Assembly (NCBI GenBank): GCA_029262455.1
Contig: JAJCZJ010000086.1
Location: 116,140 to 180,139 of the forward strand
Direction: 5' to 3'
Length of the DNA: 64,000 nucleotides
Source of the DNA: Deltaproteobacteria bacterium
Lineage (GTDB): Bacteria > Desulfobacterota > Binatia > HRBIN30 > CADEER01
Shown here one piece after another: positions 15,651-23,433 of this stretch. Every line of letters starts with the position of its first letter. Position 1 is the stretch's first letter. The position numbers were made by a program, and so were the translations under genes. The notes beneath the pieces are model-generated. The model was not told the origin of the DNA and ran no database searches. It saw nothing but the letters and a program-made list of their open reading frames with translations.

Positions 15651-16895
15651 GCCAACATCGATTGGCTGCGATGTCTTCTCGACGCCGCTCGCTGCGTCAA
15701 AAATGCGCATCCCCGGAGCGCTGCGTGTTCGGTCGGCCATATAGATTTCGCCGTGGTCGTTGAGCTCGATGTCAAAAAGGTCGAACCCTGGGCGTTCCGC
15801 AACCGTCCGTACGCTGCGCGGGTTGCTCGGGTCGAAACGGACTAGTTTCGATGCGAAGTCGCGATCGGAGACGATTGCGTACGCTAGTTGGTCGTGAATC
15901 AGGACGAAGTCGGTGACGTCGCCGCCGAAATCTCGCTCAGTCAGGGCAAAGCCGCTTGGTTTACCCGTACGGATGTCGATGAACTCGATGCCCCCGTCGT
16001 CGATACCAAAGATGCCCGCCTGAGCCACGACGATTTGGTCGTTGTGTAGGGTGAGGCCCTTGGTGGCGGAAAAAGGATTCTCGCCGCTCAGTTCGATCGA
16101 GTCGACGATGGTTTCGCGATCGATGTCGATGACCGCAATGGCGCCGTTCTCGGCTGGCTCACGCAGGATGTTGCCAATGTCCAATTTTTGTAGGGCGACG
16201 TACAGACGAGTCCCGACGATTGCCATCTGGTCCATGTCGGGGTTGCCATCGTCGTCGGCCAGCGAAGTCAGGTCGATTTCGCCTCGTTTGAAATTGGAGC
16301 AAGACGTTGCGCTCGGGTTTACGATCCAAATGACCGGGCTGTCGAAGTGCGAGACGAATGCCTTGTTCGAGTCGACAAACGCGATGTCGTGAGGGTTACC
16401 GCCTTCTTCGACGCGGCACTCGATCACGGTTGCGAAGTCGTCGTTGGGATCGAGGATCTGGATCGTGTCGCGAAAGAAGCGGTTGAGAACGTAGATGCGG
16501 TCGCCGAAGACGCGCACCACGGCATCCTCGTGAATGCGACGACTCGGCGAGGCTCGAGTAACGTTGCGGGTGTTTGATAGATCGATCGTCCCAAAGCCTC
16601 CGGAGCTGAAGTCGGTGGCGACCACAAAAGCCGCGGTCTGCGACCCACAGCCCAGTAGGGCGCTATTGACCGCTGCGATTAGCTCGCTAATGGCAATCCT
16701 CCGGTTGTTGTCGCGATCCGCGTTGGGACAGGCGCTCGACGGCTCAACCCCCAGCGCGATTCTGGTTGCCCGTACGAGCTCGTTGATCGTTACGGATCCA
16801 TCATTGTTGCAGTCCCCGGAGCAAGGTTGCGCCAAGGTGGGGGTTTGGGTGAGCGCAAGCAACGCTAAAGCGAACCAAAAGTGTGTCGATCTCAT
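15618..16895 (-). CDS. Secreted propeller-like protein with dockerin-like repeats, B12 locus (downstream copy)
   Basis: A 425-residue exported protein. After a signal peptide (MRSTHFWFALALLALTQTPT...LAQ) come two dockerin/EF-hand-like loops, SGDCNNDGSVTINELVRATR and ADRDNNRRIAISELIAAVNS. About 340 residues follow that read as repeated beta-propeller blades (DRIYVLNRF, NKAFVSHF, TRLYVALQK, AIAVIDIDRETIVDSIE). It is paralogous to the protein at 19779-21050, sharing block order and the final GLPPFEVVFVR. It is the last gene of the riboswitch-controlled minus-strand operon, 3 nt after btuB. By analogy with Bacteroides BtuG, a surface B12-binding propeller, it may capture cobalamin for BtuB; this is inference. 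Confidence 0.72.
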   Translation of the reverse strand: MRSTHFWFALALLALTQTPTLAQPCSGDCNNDGSVTINELVRATRIALGVEPSSACPNADRDNNRRIAISELIAAVNSALLGCGSQTAAFVVATDFSSGGFGTIDLSNTRNVTRASPSRRIHEDAVVRVFGDRIYVLNRFFRDTIQILDPNDDFATVIECRVEEGGNPHDIAFVDSNKAFVSHFDSPVIWIVNPSATSCSNFKRGEIDLTSLADDDGNPDMDQMAIVGTRLYVALQKLDIGNILREPAENGAIAVIDIDRETIVDSIELSGENPFSATKGLTLHNDQIVVAQAGIFGIDDGGIEFIDIRTGKPSGFALTERDFGGDVTDFVLIHDQLAYAIVSDRDFASKLVRFDPSNPRSVRTVAERPGFDLFDIELNDHGEIYMADRTRSAPGMRIFDAASGVEKTSQPIDVGLPPFEVVFVR

Positions 16896-16898
16896 AGA

Positions 16899-18878
16899 TC
16901 AAAACTCCATCTTGACGCTGCCGTTCAGGGATCGTCGTGGCAACGGAAAATCGATCAAGTCGCGCGGCGACTCGTCGGTAAAGTTGGCGACCTCAAAGGC
17001 CACGGAAAAGTGTTTGCCGAACTTCAACGCGATTCCAGCATTGTGTAGGCGCCGCCGCGCTGCCGTGTCGAAAGCGGACGGGGTCGTGGAATTGGCGCCG
17101 GTCAGTACGAACTCGTAGTGAAGTTGTGCCGGTCCGACATTTAGCTGCGGCCGCAGGTACAGTTCGTCGCGGGGAAGTAGTGGCACCGGTTGACCGCGGC
17201 GGCTGGGTTCAATGCTCAGGTTCTTCGATGTCTGGCGCGTATAGTTGGCTACGAGGGAAACGTACTTTTTAAGCTCGAGCTGCAGGCTGATTTCGTGCCC
17301 ACGTACCCGAACATTCTCGAAGTTCTCCGCTTTGAAGCTGCGCGGCGATACCCCGCGAAAGGCGATCAAATTGTCGATATCGTTGTTGAAGTAGGCGTAG
17401 ACGAAGGTCAGCGATCGTGTCATCGGGAGCTCGGCTGAGTCGATCCGAAAACCGACGTCGCGTTGGGTCGCGGTTTCCGGCACGAGGTCAGGGCTCGGGA
17501 CGACGACGCCCGCGTTGCCGAATAATTCCGAGAAGTTTGGCGGTCGTTGGTAGCGCCCCAGGTTGCCGCGAAAGCTGAGCCATGGCGCGGCGTGTATGAC
17601 CAGTCCGATCGATGGCGACCACAGGTCTCGATCGACGCCAGACGTTGCTCCAGCGGGGCGATTGCCTACGTCGGATTGGCTGAACCGATCTTCGAGGTGT
17701 TGGAATCGTATCGCGGGTAAGACGACGATCCGGTCGTCGAGAAGCTGGACCGAGTCCTGGAGGGATGCGTTGATGCGTAGGCGTCGTTGGTCGGGCAAGT
17801 CGGGCACCGGCGTACTGGTCTCGTTGAATGCGTCGAAGTTCTCGTGTGCTATCTCGGCAAACCAGGATGGTTCGTGAGCACGCAGCCCGTACAGTGTACC
17901 AGTTGTGTTGGCACCGAGGGTGACGCTGCGGTCGCGTGTGTCCTGGGTTGGTCCCAGTTCATGTTCGGGGTCGTCGAAGTCGAGCTGCTGGTAGACGACA
18001 TACGCACGATGGGTGGAGTCGATCGACTCAATGGGGAATCGATCTGAATCGATCGCGATCGTCGTCACCGAGCGAATGTTCTGCTGGTGTGTTTGGTCGA
18101 CCTGCCGCGAGTCTGGCCCGGGCACTCCGGCGTCGCGGTAGGAAGCGACTTGGGTTAGCCGAGCTCGTGTGCTGGAGCTGATGTCGGTGTCGGCCTTGAG
18201 CAGCCCGTTGATGGTGTAGAAGCGGTTATTTCGGCGGCGCACGTTGACGTCGTCCCCAGGATCGGACTCCGTCCCGGAGAAGCTGAGAAACTCGAAGTCG
18301 CCTTTACTGCCAAGCGAGCTCAGGTGAGCGAGCAGGTCGATAGCGCCGATTCTTTGGGTGTGAGTGCCGCTCGCTCGATATGTTTCGAAAGATCCGTAGC
18401 CGGCGATCAACTCTGTCCGCGGCGTCGAAGACGGCGCCCTGGTGACCAGGTTGACGGCATGGTTGCCGCCACTCCCGCCGAAAGAGACGGGTACGGTTCC
18501 GCGGTAAATTTCGAGTGTATCAAGGGAGTCGATTGGCAGAAACGAAAGGTCGACTGTTTCGTTGCGGCCCTCGGAGATGGGAACGCCGTCGATGAAGAAC
18601 TGTACTTGGTTCGGGCTCGATCCGCGGATCGAGATCGTGCTGTAGGCGCCGGCGCCGCCGAAACGCCGAACGTGGACGCCAGCGCTCTCGGCAAGTAGGT
18701 CAGGTCCGGTTTCGAATTCGAGGCGACGATTCTCTAGGATGATGCGGGTGGTGAATGCCGAGCTTGCTCTTTGTTCGGCTTGTTCGATTCCGGTTACGGT
18801 GATGGTTTCTACCCCCGCCTCTTGGTCGGCGACCGCCGCCGTGGCGATGGTCAGAAGCATGATGGCGATACCGGTCAT
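16899..18878 (-). CDS. btuB: TonB-dependent receptor, BtuB-type (cobalamin)
   Basis: A 659-residue outer-membrane receptor. A signal peptide is followed by a TonB-box-like ETITVTG, the plug domain (ITVTGIEQAEQ..., ISIRGSSPNQVQFFIDGVPI, DSLDTLEIYRGTVPVSFGG) and a ~22-strand barrel ending in aromatic phenylalanine (KMEF), as expected for Bam-inserted proteins. Size and plug pattern match BtuB. Assignment to cobalamin rests on the upstream cobalamin riboswitch and the divergent btuFCD genes. It overlaps the stop of the preceding gene by 4 bases (ATGA) and is followed 3 nt later by a propeller-like gene. Confidence 0.88.
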   Translation of the reverse strand: MTGIAIMLLTIATAAVADQEAGVETITVTGIEQAEQRASSAFTTRIILENRRLEFETGPDLLAESAGVHVRRFGGAGAYSTISIRGSSPNQVQFFIDGVPISEGRNETVDLSFLPIDSLDTLEIYRGTVPVSFGGSGGNHAVNLVTRAPSSTPRTELIAGYGSFETYRASGTHTQRIGAIDLLAHLSSLGSKGDFEFLSFSGTESDPGDDVNVRRRNNRFYTINGLLKADTDISSSTRARLTQVASYRDAGVPGPDSRQVDQTHQQNIRSVTTIAIDSDRFPIESIDSTHRAYVVYQQLDFDDPEHELGPTQDTRDRSVTLGANTTGTLYGLRAHEPSWFAEIAHENFDAFNETSTPVPDLPDQRRLRINASLQDSVQLLDDRIVVLPAIRFQHLEDRFSQSDVGNRPAGATSGVDRDLWSPSIGLVIHAAPWLSFRGNLGRYQRPPNFSELFGNAGVVVPSPDLVPETATQRDVGFRIDSAELPMTRSLTFVYAYFNNDIDNLIAFRGVSPRSFKAENFENVRVRGHEISLQLELKKYVSLVANYTRQTSKNLSIEPSRRGQPVPLLPRDELYLRPQLNVGPAQLHYEFVLTGANSTTPSAFDTAARRRLHNAGIALKFGKHFSVAFEVANFTDESPRDLIDFPLPRRSLNGSVKMEF

Positions 18879-19774
18879 TGACGCGATAGAACCTGCACGA
18901 GGGAAGTGACGTCAGCGGCTGTGATGAGACCGTCGGCGTTGAGGTCGGGGTCGCCCGTAGTGGCGACGCAGCCGATTGCGGAGTCGGCCGCCAGGTTGCC
19001 GTCACCGTCGAAGATCTCGGCGAGGAGGAGGGTTAGATCGGAAAGGTCTATCGTACCGTTGGCGTCCAGGTCACCGTCGGGAGGGGCGATCGTTGCGGTC
19101 GGTGAGGGGCGCGTCGTGACGGTCGGTGTGACGACGCTGGCCGCGCAGCTGTGGACGGCCGCGACTGCGTCGAGGTCGAAGCCTGCGGAAATTCCCGGTG
19201 GGATGCTGTTTCCAGGATCGTCGATCTGTGCAGCGTCGGTGAGGCGTACGAACGCTGCCCACGGTAGTCCGACTGTCGCGAGATCGAAGGTGTCTCCGCC
19301 GGAAACGGCCGGGTCGGTTGGGGCGATTCCATTGTCGGGATGTGAGAACACCGGTGCGGTACCGGCCAGTCCCTCTAGGGATATTGGGTCGAACGGAAAC
19401 AGGTGAAACTCGATCCCGTCTTGACTGACCTCGACGGTCGCCACCTCAGCGAACACCAACTCTCCGGCGAAGAACGCGTTCTCGAAGACGGTGAAGTCGC
19501 TTCCTTCGCCGTCGCAGATTACCGGACTGTCAAATCGTAGAGTTACGCTTCCGGCGTCGCCGAGGGATAGGACGTCTGTCGATCCCTGTATTCTGCCGTT
19601 GCCTCGCGGCGGACCTAGGATGACGCCGGGAAGCGATTCTTCGCCGAAACCGCCGTTTCGGCCCGCGAGGTATTCGACGACGGCGTCGGCGAACGGGTCG
19701 CTCTGGGCCCAAACGGACGTGGCTGTGCTGAGTAGCACAAGCACACAGGTTCCTGTTGAGAGACGCTTCATCAT
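18875..19774 (-). CDS. Secreted surface protein with C-terminal dockerin-like repeats, B12 locus
   Basis: A 299-residue exported protein: signal peptide to about residue 23 (...SVWAQ), a beta-rich domain to about 210 (SVTLRFDSPVICDGEGSDFT, VFENAFFAGELVFAEVATVE, GFDLDAVAAVHS), a Pro/Thr linker, then two dockerin-like calcium loops (DLDANGTIDLSDLTLLLAEI, DLNADGLITAADVTSLVQVL). The domain resembles generic cell-surface proteins found next to TonB receptors in B12 and metal loci. It lies 4 nt after the first propeller-like gene and overlaps btuB by 4 nt, so it is co-translated with the receptor. A role in surface substrate capture is inferred. Confidence 0.68.
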   Translation of the reverse strand: MMKRLSTGTCVLVLLSTATSVWAQSDPFADAVVEYLAGRNGGFGEESLPGVILGPPRGNGRIQGSTDVLSLGDAGSVTLRFDSPVICDGEGSDFTVFENAFFAGELVFAEVATVEVSQDGIEFHLFPFDPISLEGLAGTAPVFSHPDNGIAPTDPAVSGGDTFDLATVGLPWAAFVRLTDAAQIDDPGNSIPPGISAGFDLDAVAAVHSCAASVVTPTVTTRPSPTATIAPPDGDLDANGTIDLSDLTLLLAEIFDGDGNLAADSAIGCVATTGDPDLNADGLITAADVTSLVQVLSRQ

Positions 19775-19778
19775 TTGG

Positions 19779-21050
19779 TTATCGAAGGAAGATCACTTCG
19801 AAGGGGGGGAGGCCGGTGGCGATCGCCGAGGTGGTGATCTCGGTGCCGTCGCTTGCGTTGAACACGCGAAGTCCCGCGGCGGCACGGTCGGCGACGTACA
19901 GTTGCCCCCGGTCGTTGATCTCGATGTCGGTGATTGACGCTCCGGCCGCGATAATCGTTTGGCGCAAGGCTCCGGAGGACGGGTCGAATTGGACCAACGT
20001 GGTTGTGAAATCCGGCAGACCGATGACAGCGTAGGCGATTCTGTCAGAGAAGAGTACGAAGTCATTCAGGTCGCCACCGAGAGTTTGCTCCGTGACGATC
20101 AAGCCGTCTGAGTTGCCGCTCTCGAGATCGATGCGCTCGACGCCCCCGTCGTTTTCACCGAAATTTCCGATCTGGGAAATGTAGAGTCCACCGTCGCGAA
20201 CCAAGAGGCCCTTGGCTGCGCCGAAGGGGTTCATTGCTCGGAGGGCGAACGAGTCGAGTATCGTATCCGTATCCGTATCGATGACCGCGATGGCCCCAGG
20301 GCCGGAGGGCACGAAGTTCGTCAGCTCCTGCAGCGCGACGTATAGTTCACCGTCGACGAGTGCCATCTGGGTCATTTCTGGGACACCGTCACTATCGGCA
20401 AGGCTGCTGAGGTCGATACGATCAACCTCAAAGTCGGAGCAGTCGGCGCTCGGCGATGGGTCCACGATCAGCAAGTCGGCCCCACCGTAGAGGGAGACGT
20501 AGGCCTTGTTCGCGTCGACGACAGCGATGTCTTGTGGGTTCGAGCCAGCTCCGGTCGAACATTCCCAAATGATTTCGAAGTCGTTCTTTGGATCGCGCGC
20601 CGTGATGCTGTCGCCACCGAAACGGTTGATCACCAAGACGATGCCTCCGGCAACTCGCGGAACCGAATCGGTCGTAGCGGGCGTGTCCAGGCCGGCGGGG
20701 AATAGTGGTTCGCGATCTTCGATGTCGGCTGCAGCGAAACCGCCCCTCGAGAAGTCGGGGGCAATCGCGGTGGCGAACGCGATGGTCTGTCCCGAGCATC
20801 CGAACAGCGAGTTGTTCACGGAAAGCATGAGCTCGTCGATCGATACGGAGTCGTCGAGATTGCGATCGGCAGCCAGGCAGGTCGACGGAATCGATTCACC
20901 GAGCGCTAGTCGAACCGAGCGCACTAGCTCGGCCACCGTGACCCGTTCGCTTGCATCGCAGTCGCCGGTGCAAAATTGAGCTGTGCTGGTTGAAGGGTTC
21001 GCGAGTGCCAAGCACAACAATGCTAGGGCGGGGCTGAATTTGTTCATCAT
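19779..21050 (-). CDS. Secreted propeller-like protein with dockerin-like repeats, B12 locus (upstream copy)
   Basis: A 423-residue exported protein, first full gene of the riboswitch operon. It has a signal peptide (MMNKFSPALALLCLALANPS), a dockerin-like loop pair (TGDCDASERVTVAELVRSVR, ADRNLDDSVSIDELMLSVNN) and a long region of propeller-like blades (NKAYVSLYGGADLLIVDPSP, GELYVALQE, AIAVIDTDTDTILDSF, RIAYAVIGLPDFTTTLVQFD). The end, GLPPFEVIFLR, is almost that of the 15618-16895 paralog. Start ATG 21050 has GGAGGA upstream and overlaps the stop of a short leader frame. The likely role is extracellular cobalamin capture, BtuG-like, by inference only. Confidence 0.72.
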   Translation of the reverse strand: MMNKFSPALALLCLALANPSTSTAQFCTGDCDASERVTVAELVRSVRLALGESIPSTCLAADRNLDDSVSIDELMLSVNNSLFGCSGQTIAFATAIAPDFSRGGFAAADIEDREPLFPAGLDTPATTDSVPRVAGGIVLVINRFGGDSITARDPKNDFEIIWECSTGAGSNPQDIAVVDANKAYVSLYGGADLLIVDPSPSADCSDFEVDRIDLSSLADSDGVPEMTQMALVDGELYVALQELTNFVPSGPGAIAVIDTDTDTILDSFALRAMNPFGAAKGLLVRDGGLYISQIGNFGENDGGVERIDLESGNSDGLIVTEQTLGGDLNDFVLFSDRIAYAVIGLPDFTTTLVQFDPSSGALRQTIIAAGASITDIEINDRGQLYVADRAAAGLRVFNASDGTEITTSAIATGLPPFEVIFLR

Positions 21051-21262
21051 TCGTGTCCTCCAAATTGGGCGAGAAGTTCCCTCGCTCGCCGTGCGTTAGG
21101 GTGCTCCGCTTGACGGAACCGGTACGCGTCTGCCTCTCCTAGGGTCCTCCCTGAGGAAGAGAGTCCATATGGGGGCACGAGCGGCTGACTGCATGTCAGC
21201 GCAAAAAGAAACCCGGAGACGCAAACGCGCCCCGGGTATGTGTACGAGAATCTTTTTGTCAT
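21047..21262 (-). CDS. Possible 71-aa leader peptide or small lipoprotein
   Basis: An open frame from ATG 21262 to a TGA that overlaps the next gene's ATG (ATGA). It reads MTKRFSYTYPGRVCVSGFLF then ALTCSQP, which looks like a signal with a lipobox (ALTC). A charged tail follows (GEADAYRFRQAEHPNARRAR). However, the hydrophobic part is encoded by the U-run of the intrinsic terminator at 21203-21237, so hydrophobicity could be accidental. The start codon sits in the loop of a 9-bp hairpin (21244-21252 with 21263-21271). It may be a real small lipoprotein or a coupling leader; evidence is limited. Confidence 0.38.
   Translation of the reverse strand: MTKRFSYTYPGRVCVSGFLFALTCSQPLVPPYGLSSSGRTLGEADAYRFRQAEHPNARRARELLAQFGGHE
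21203..21237 (-). terminator. Intrinsic terminator downstream of the cobalamin riboswitch
   Basis: Read on the minus strand, ACCCGGGGCGC, loop GTTT, then GCGTCTCCGGGT form an 11-bp stem with one bulge, followed directly by TTCTTTTT. It lies about 75 nt past the B12 box and 150 nt before the first long gene, where a transcriptional expression platform is expected. Confidence 0.75.
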
Positions 21263-21291
21263 GATTCTCGTCCCCACACCCCCGGAGGACT

Positions 21292-21450
21292 CCAAACCTG
21301 TCGCCGTACTAGGTTTCCTGGCTCCCGGATTTCCTACTTGCGAAGCCTTCCCGTCCTCGAGTTCGGACAGTGGCGTGCTATCGCTTTCGTACCGGATACA
21401 GTGGCGGGGACCGCGTCGGCCTTGAACCGACTTCCCTGCGCACAACGACT
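21292..21450 (-). promoter_or_regulatory. Cobalamin riboswitch
   Basis: The minus-strand RNA carries the hallmarks of the cobalamin riboswitch class (Rfam RF00174). It shows GCAGGGAAGTCGG (complement of 21427-21439), GGTCCCCGCCACTGTATCCGG-type core (about 21390-21412), a second CCACTGT, the GACGGGAAGG segment, and the B12 box AGCCAGGAAACC (complement of 21312-21323). It precedes the operon of two propeller-like proteins, a surface protein and BtuB. The riboswitch should bind adenosyl- or methylcobalamin and lower expression when B12 is plentiful. Ends are approximate. Confidence 0.95.
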
Positions 21451-21461
21451 ATGTGAGCGGA

Positions 21462-21491
21462 TAGCTAGCACTTCGCGTCCGGAATGGTCAA
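21462..21491 (-). promoter_or_regulatory. Candidate promoter for the riboswitch operon
   Basis: On the minus strand, TTGACC (complement of 21486-21491) and TAGCTA (complement of 21462-21467) are 18 bases apart. Transcription would start near 21455, just ahead of the riboswitch. The -35 element overlaps the btuF ribosome-binding region on the opposite strand. The -10 match is weak. Confidence 0.42.
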
Positions 21492-21503
21492 GGTGGCGTA
21501 GCT

Positions 21504-22391
21504 ATGGCGGGGGCGGTTTCGGCGAATAGAGTGGTCGCTCACGGCGTTGGTCGTGCGGTCTTGTGCGTCGTCTTTTTGTCGTGTCTGGTGGCCGCACCGG
21601 TTGCGGCTGCGGGCGCCGAGCGGGTTGTATCTCTGGCTCCATCGATCACGGAGATTGTCTTTGCGTTGGGCGCGGGTGATCGGCTGGTAGGTGTCTCGAG
21701 CCATTGCGATTACCCCGAGGCGGCGAAAAGGATCGATCGCGTTGGGACGTTCTTGCAGCCCAACCTCGAGGTAATCTTAGCGAAGCGATCGGACTTGGTA
21801 TTGGCAGTGCCGAGCCCGGAGAATCGTTCGGCGGTCGAGTCACTGCGTGAGTTTGGCGTTACCGTGCGCGTCGTCGATCCGGGATCGATCGCAGACGTGT
21901 TTCGCACCATCGAGGTCGTGGCGAAGGACTTAGATGTAGTCGAAGCCGGGGCGCGGTTGCTCGAGGGGATACGCGCGGATCTTGCTGTCTTGGATGCCCG
22001 CGTAGCCAACCTCGAGCGGCGGCGCGTTCTCATGGTGGTAGGGCGGCGACCGTTGATAGCGGTCGGGGCGGGGACATTTCAACACGAATTGATCCAACGC
22101 GCGCGCGGTTTGAATATAGCAGCGGACGCGGGTGGGTCGTGGCCGCACCTCAATATGGAACATGTTCTCGCACGTGCCCCTGAGGTGATTATCGATAGTG
22201 GCATGAGTTCGAGCGATGCCAGTGCGGGGGTGACTTTCTGGAGCCCGTACACTTCGATCCCAGCGGTCAAGGGCGGGCGCGTCTTCGGGGCTGGGCGATT
22301 TGACTTACTGCGGCCTGGGCCCCGACTGGCGCAGTCGCTCGAGACCGTAGCGCGGTTCATTCATCCAGAAGTGTTCTCGCCGGCGCCGTGA
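21504..22391 (+). CDS. btuF: Periplasmic cobalamin-binding protein BtuF
   Basis: A 295-residue periplasmic binding protein for the BtuCD importer. A signal peptide (VLCVVFLSCLVAAPVAAAGA) is followed by RVVSLAPSITEIVFALGAGD and LVGVSSHCDYPEAA, the classic start of the class III binding-protein fold in BtuF/FhuD-type proteins. The C-terminal lobe has RARGLNIAADAGGSWPHLN and the ARAPEVIIDSG pattern. It heads a btuFCD operon transcribed away from the riboswitch operon. Start ATG 21504 has AAGGTGG at 21490. Specificity for cobalamin rests on the context. Confidence 0.87.
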   Translation: MAGAVSANRVVAHGVGRAVLCVVFLSCLVAAPVAAAGAERVVSLAPSITEIVFALGAGDRLVGVSSHCDYPEAAKRIDRVGTFLQPNLEVILAKRSDLVLAVPSPENRSAVESLREFGVTVRVVDPGSIADVFRTIEVVAKDLDVVEAGARLLEGIRADLAVLDARVANLERRRVLMVVGRRPLIAVGAGTFQHELIQRARGLNIAADAGGSWPHLNMEHVLARAPEVIIDSGMSSSDASAGVTFWSPYTSIPAVKGGRVFGAGRFDLLRPGPRLAQSLETVARFIHPEVFSPAP

Positions 22392-22419
22392 CGAACTGTT
22401 TCTCTTCGGAGCGAGCGCG

Positions 22420-23433
22420 ATGACGACGCATTCGCGATTGACACGCCAGCGTTTCGCAGTGGTGATATCGTGTCTCTCCGTACTACTCGTGTGCAGCGTC
22501 CTTGCCTGTGCAATGATCGGTCCGGTTCGGATCAATCTTGCGGAAGTGTTCTCGCCGGGTGTGGAGGCAACGATATTGTTTCGAGCACGGCTGCCGCGTG
22601 TGTTGTTGAGTGTTGCGGTTGGAGCTGCGCTGGCGATGGCCGGCACCGTGTTGCAGGCTCTGTTGCGCAATCCGTTGGCGGAGCCACACATCCTCGGGGT
22701 GTCGGGTGGCGCCGCGTTTGGTGGTGTCCTCACTCTGTTCTTTGCCGATCAGACGATGTTGCCGGCGTTCCTCGTGACTCCGGTCGGTGCGTTCGCCGGC
22801 GCGCTGGCGGCAATGCTCGCGGTCTATCGCCTTGGGACGGTTCACGGGAAACTTCAGCCTTACACATTCTTGTTGGCGGGAGTCGTGTGTAACGCGTTCA
22901 CCGGTGCGCTGATCATGGCGGTCAACTCCATGGCGGACTTGTTTCAGACCCACGGTATCTTGTTTTGGTTGATGGGGAGCCTCGCTACGACCAGTTACCC
23001 TTTGGTTGCCGCCAGTTTCGTCTACGTCCTTCTCGGTGGTGGGCTGTTGCTGCGCGAAACGCGATCGCTCAATGCGCTGAGCTTGGGGGAAGAGAGTGCG
23101 ACGCAGCTAGGCGTCGACGTAGCGGCGGTGCGGCGTCTTTGCTTCGTCGTGGTTTCGCTCCTGGTCGGAGCCGGTGTCGCGGTCAGCGGCATGATCGGTT
23201 TTGTCGGGCTCATCGTGCCGCATGTGACGCGGTTGCTGTTCGGTCCGGATCACCGATTGCTGTTGCCCGCGTCGGCGTTGGTCGGAGGAGTTTTCCTGGC
23301 CGGCGCCGACACATTGGCTCGCAGCGCAACCGGCGCCGCAGAGATTCCGGTCGGTGTCGTTACAGCACTGTGTGGAGGTCCGTTCTTTGTCTATCTGTTG
23401 CGGCGCAAGGGTGGACAGGACTTCGGAATATGA
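22420..23433 (+). CDS. btuC: Cobalamin ABC transporter permease BtuC
   Basis: A 337-residue FecCD-family permease with about ten transmembrane helices. It has the family segments ARLPRVLLSVAVGAALAMAG, LLRNPLAEPHILGVSGGAAF and GFVGLIVPHVTRLLFGPDHR, the last being the cytoplasmic loop that contacts the ATPase. It lies 28 nt after btuF and overlaps btuD by 4 nt (ATGA). It should form the inner-membrane channel with BtuD. Relatives transport ferric siderophores and heme, and only the neighbourhood points to B12. Confidence 0.9.
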   Translation: MTTHSRLTRQRFAVVISCLSVLLVCSVLACAMIGPVRINLAEVFSPGVEATILFRARLPRVLLSVAVGAALAMAGTVLQALLRNPLAEPHILGVSGGAAFGGVLTLFFADQTMLPAFLVTPVGAFAGALAAMLAVYRLGTVHGKLQPYTFLLAGVVCNAFTGALIMAVNSMADLFQTHGILFWLMGSLATTSYPLVAASFVYVLLGGGLLLRETRSLNALSLGEESATQLGVDVAAVRRLCFVVVSLLVGAGVAVSGMIGFVGLIVPHVTRLLFGPDHRLLLPASALVGGVFLAGADTLARSATGAAEIPVGVVTALCGGPFFVYLLRRKGGQDFGI

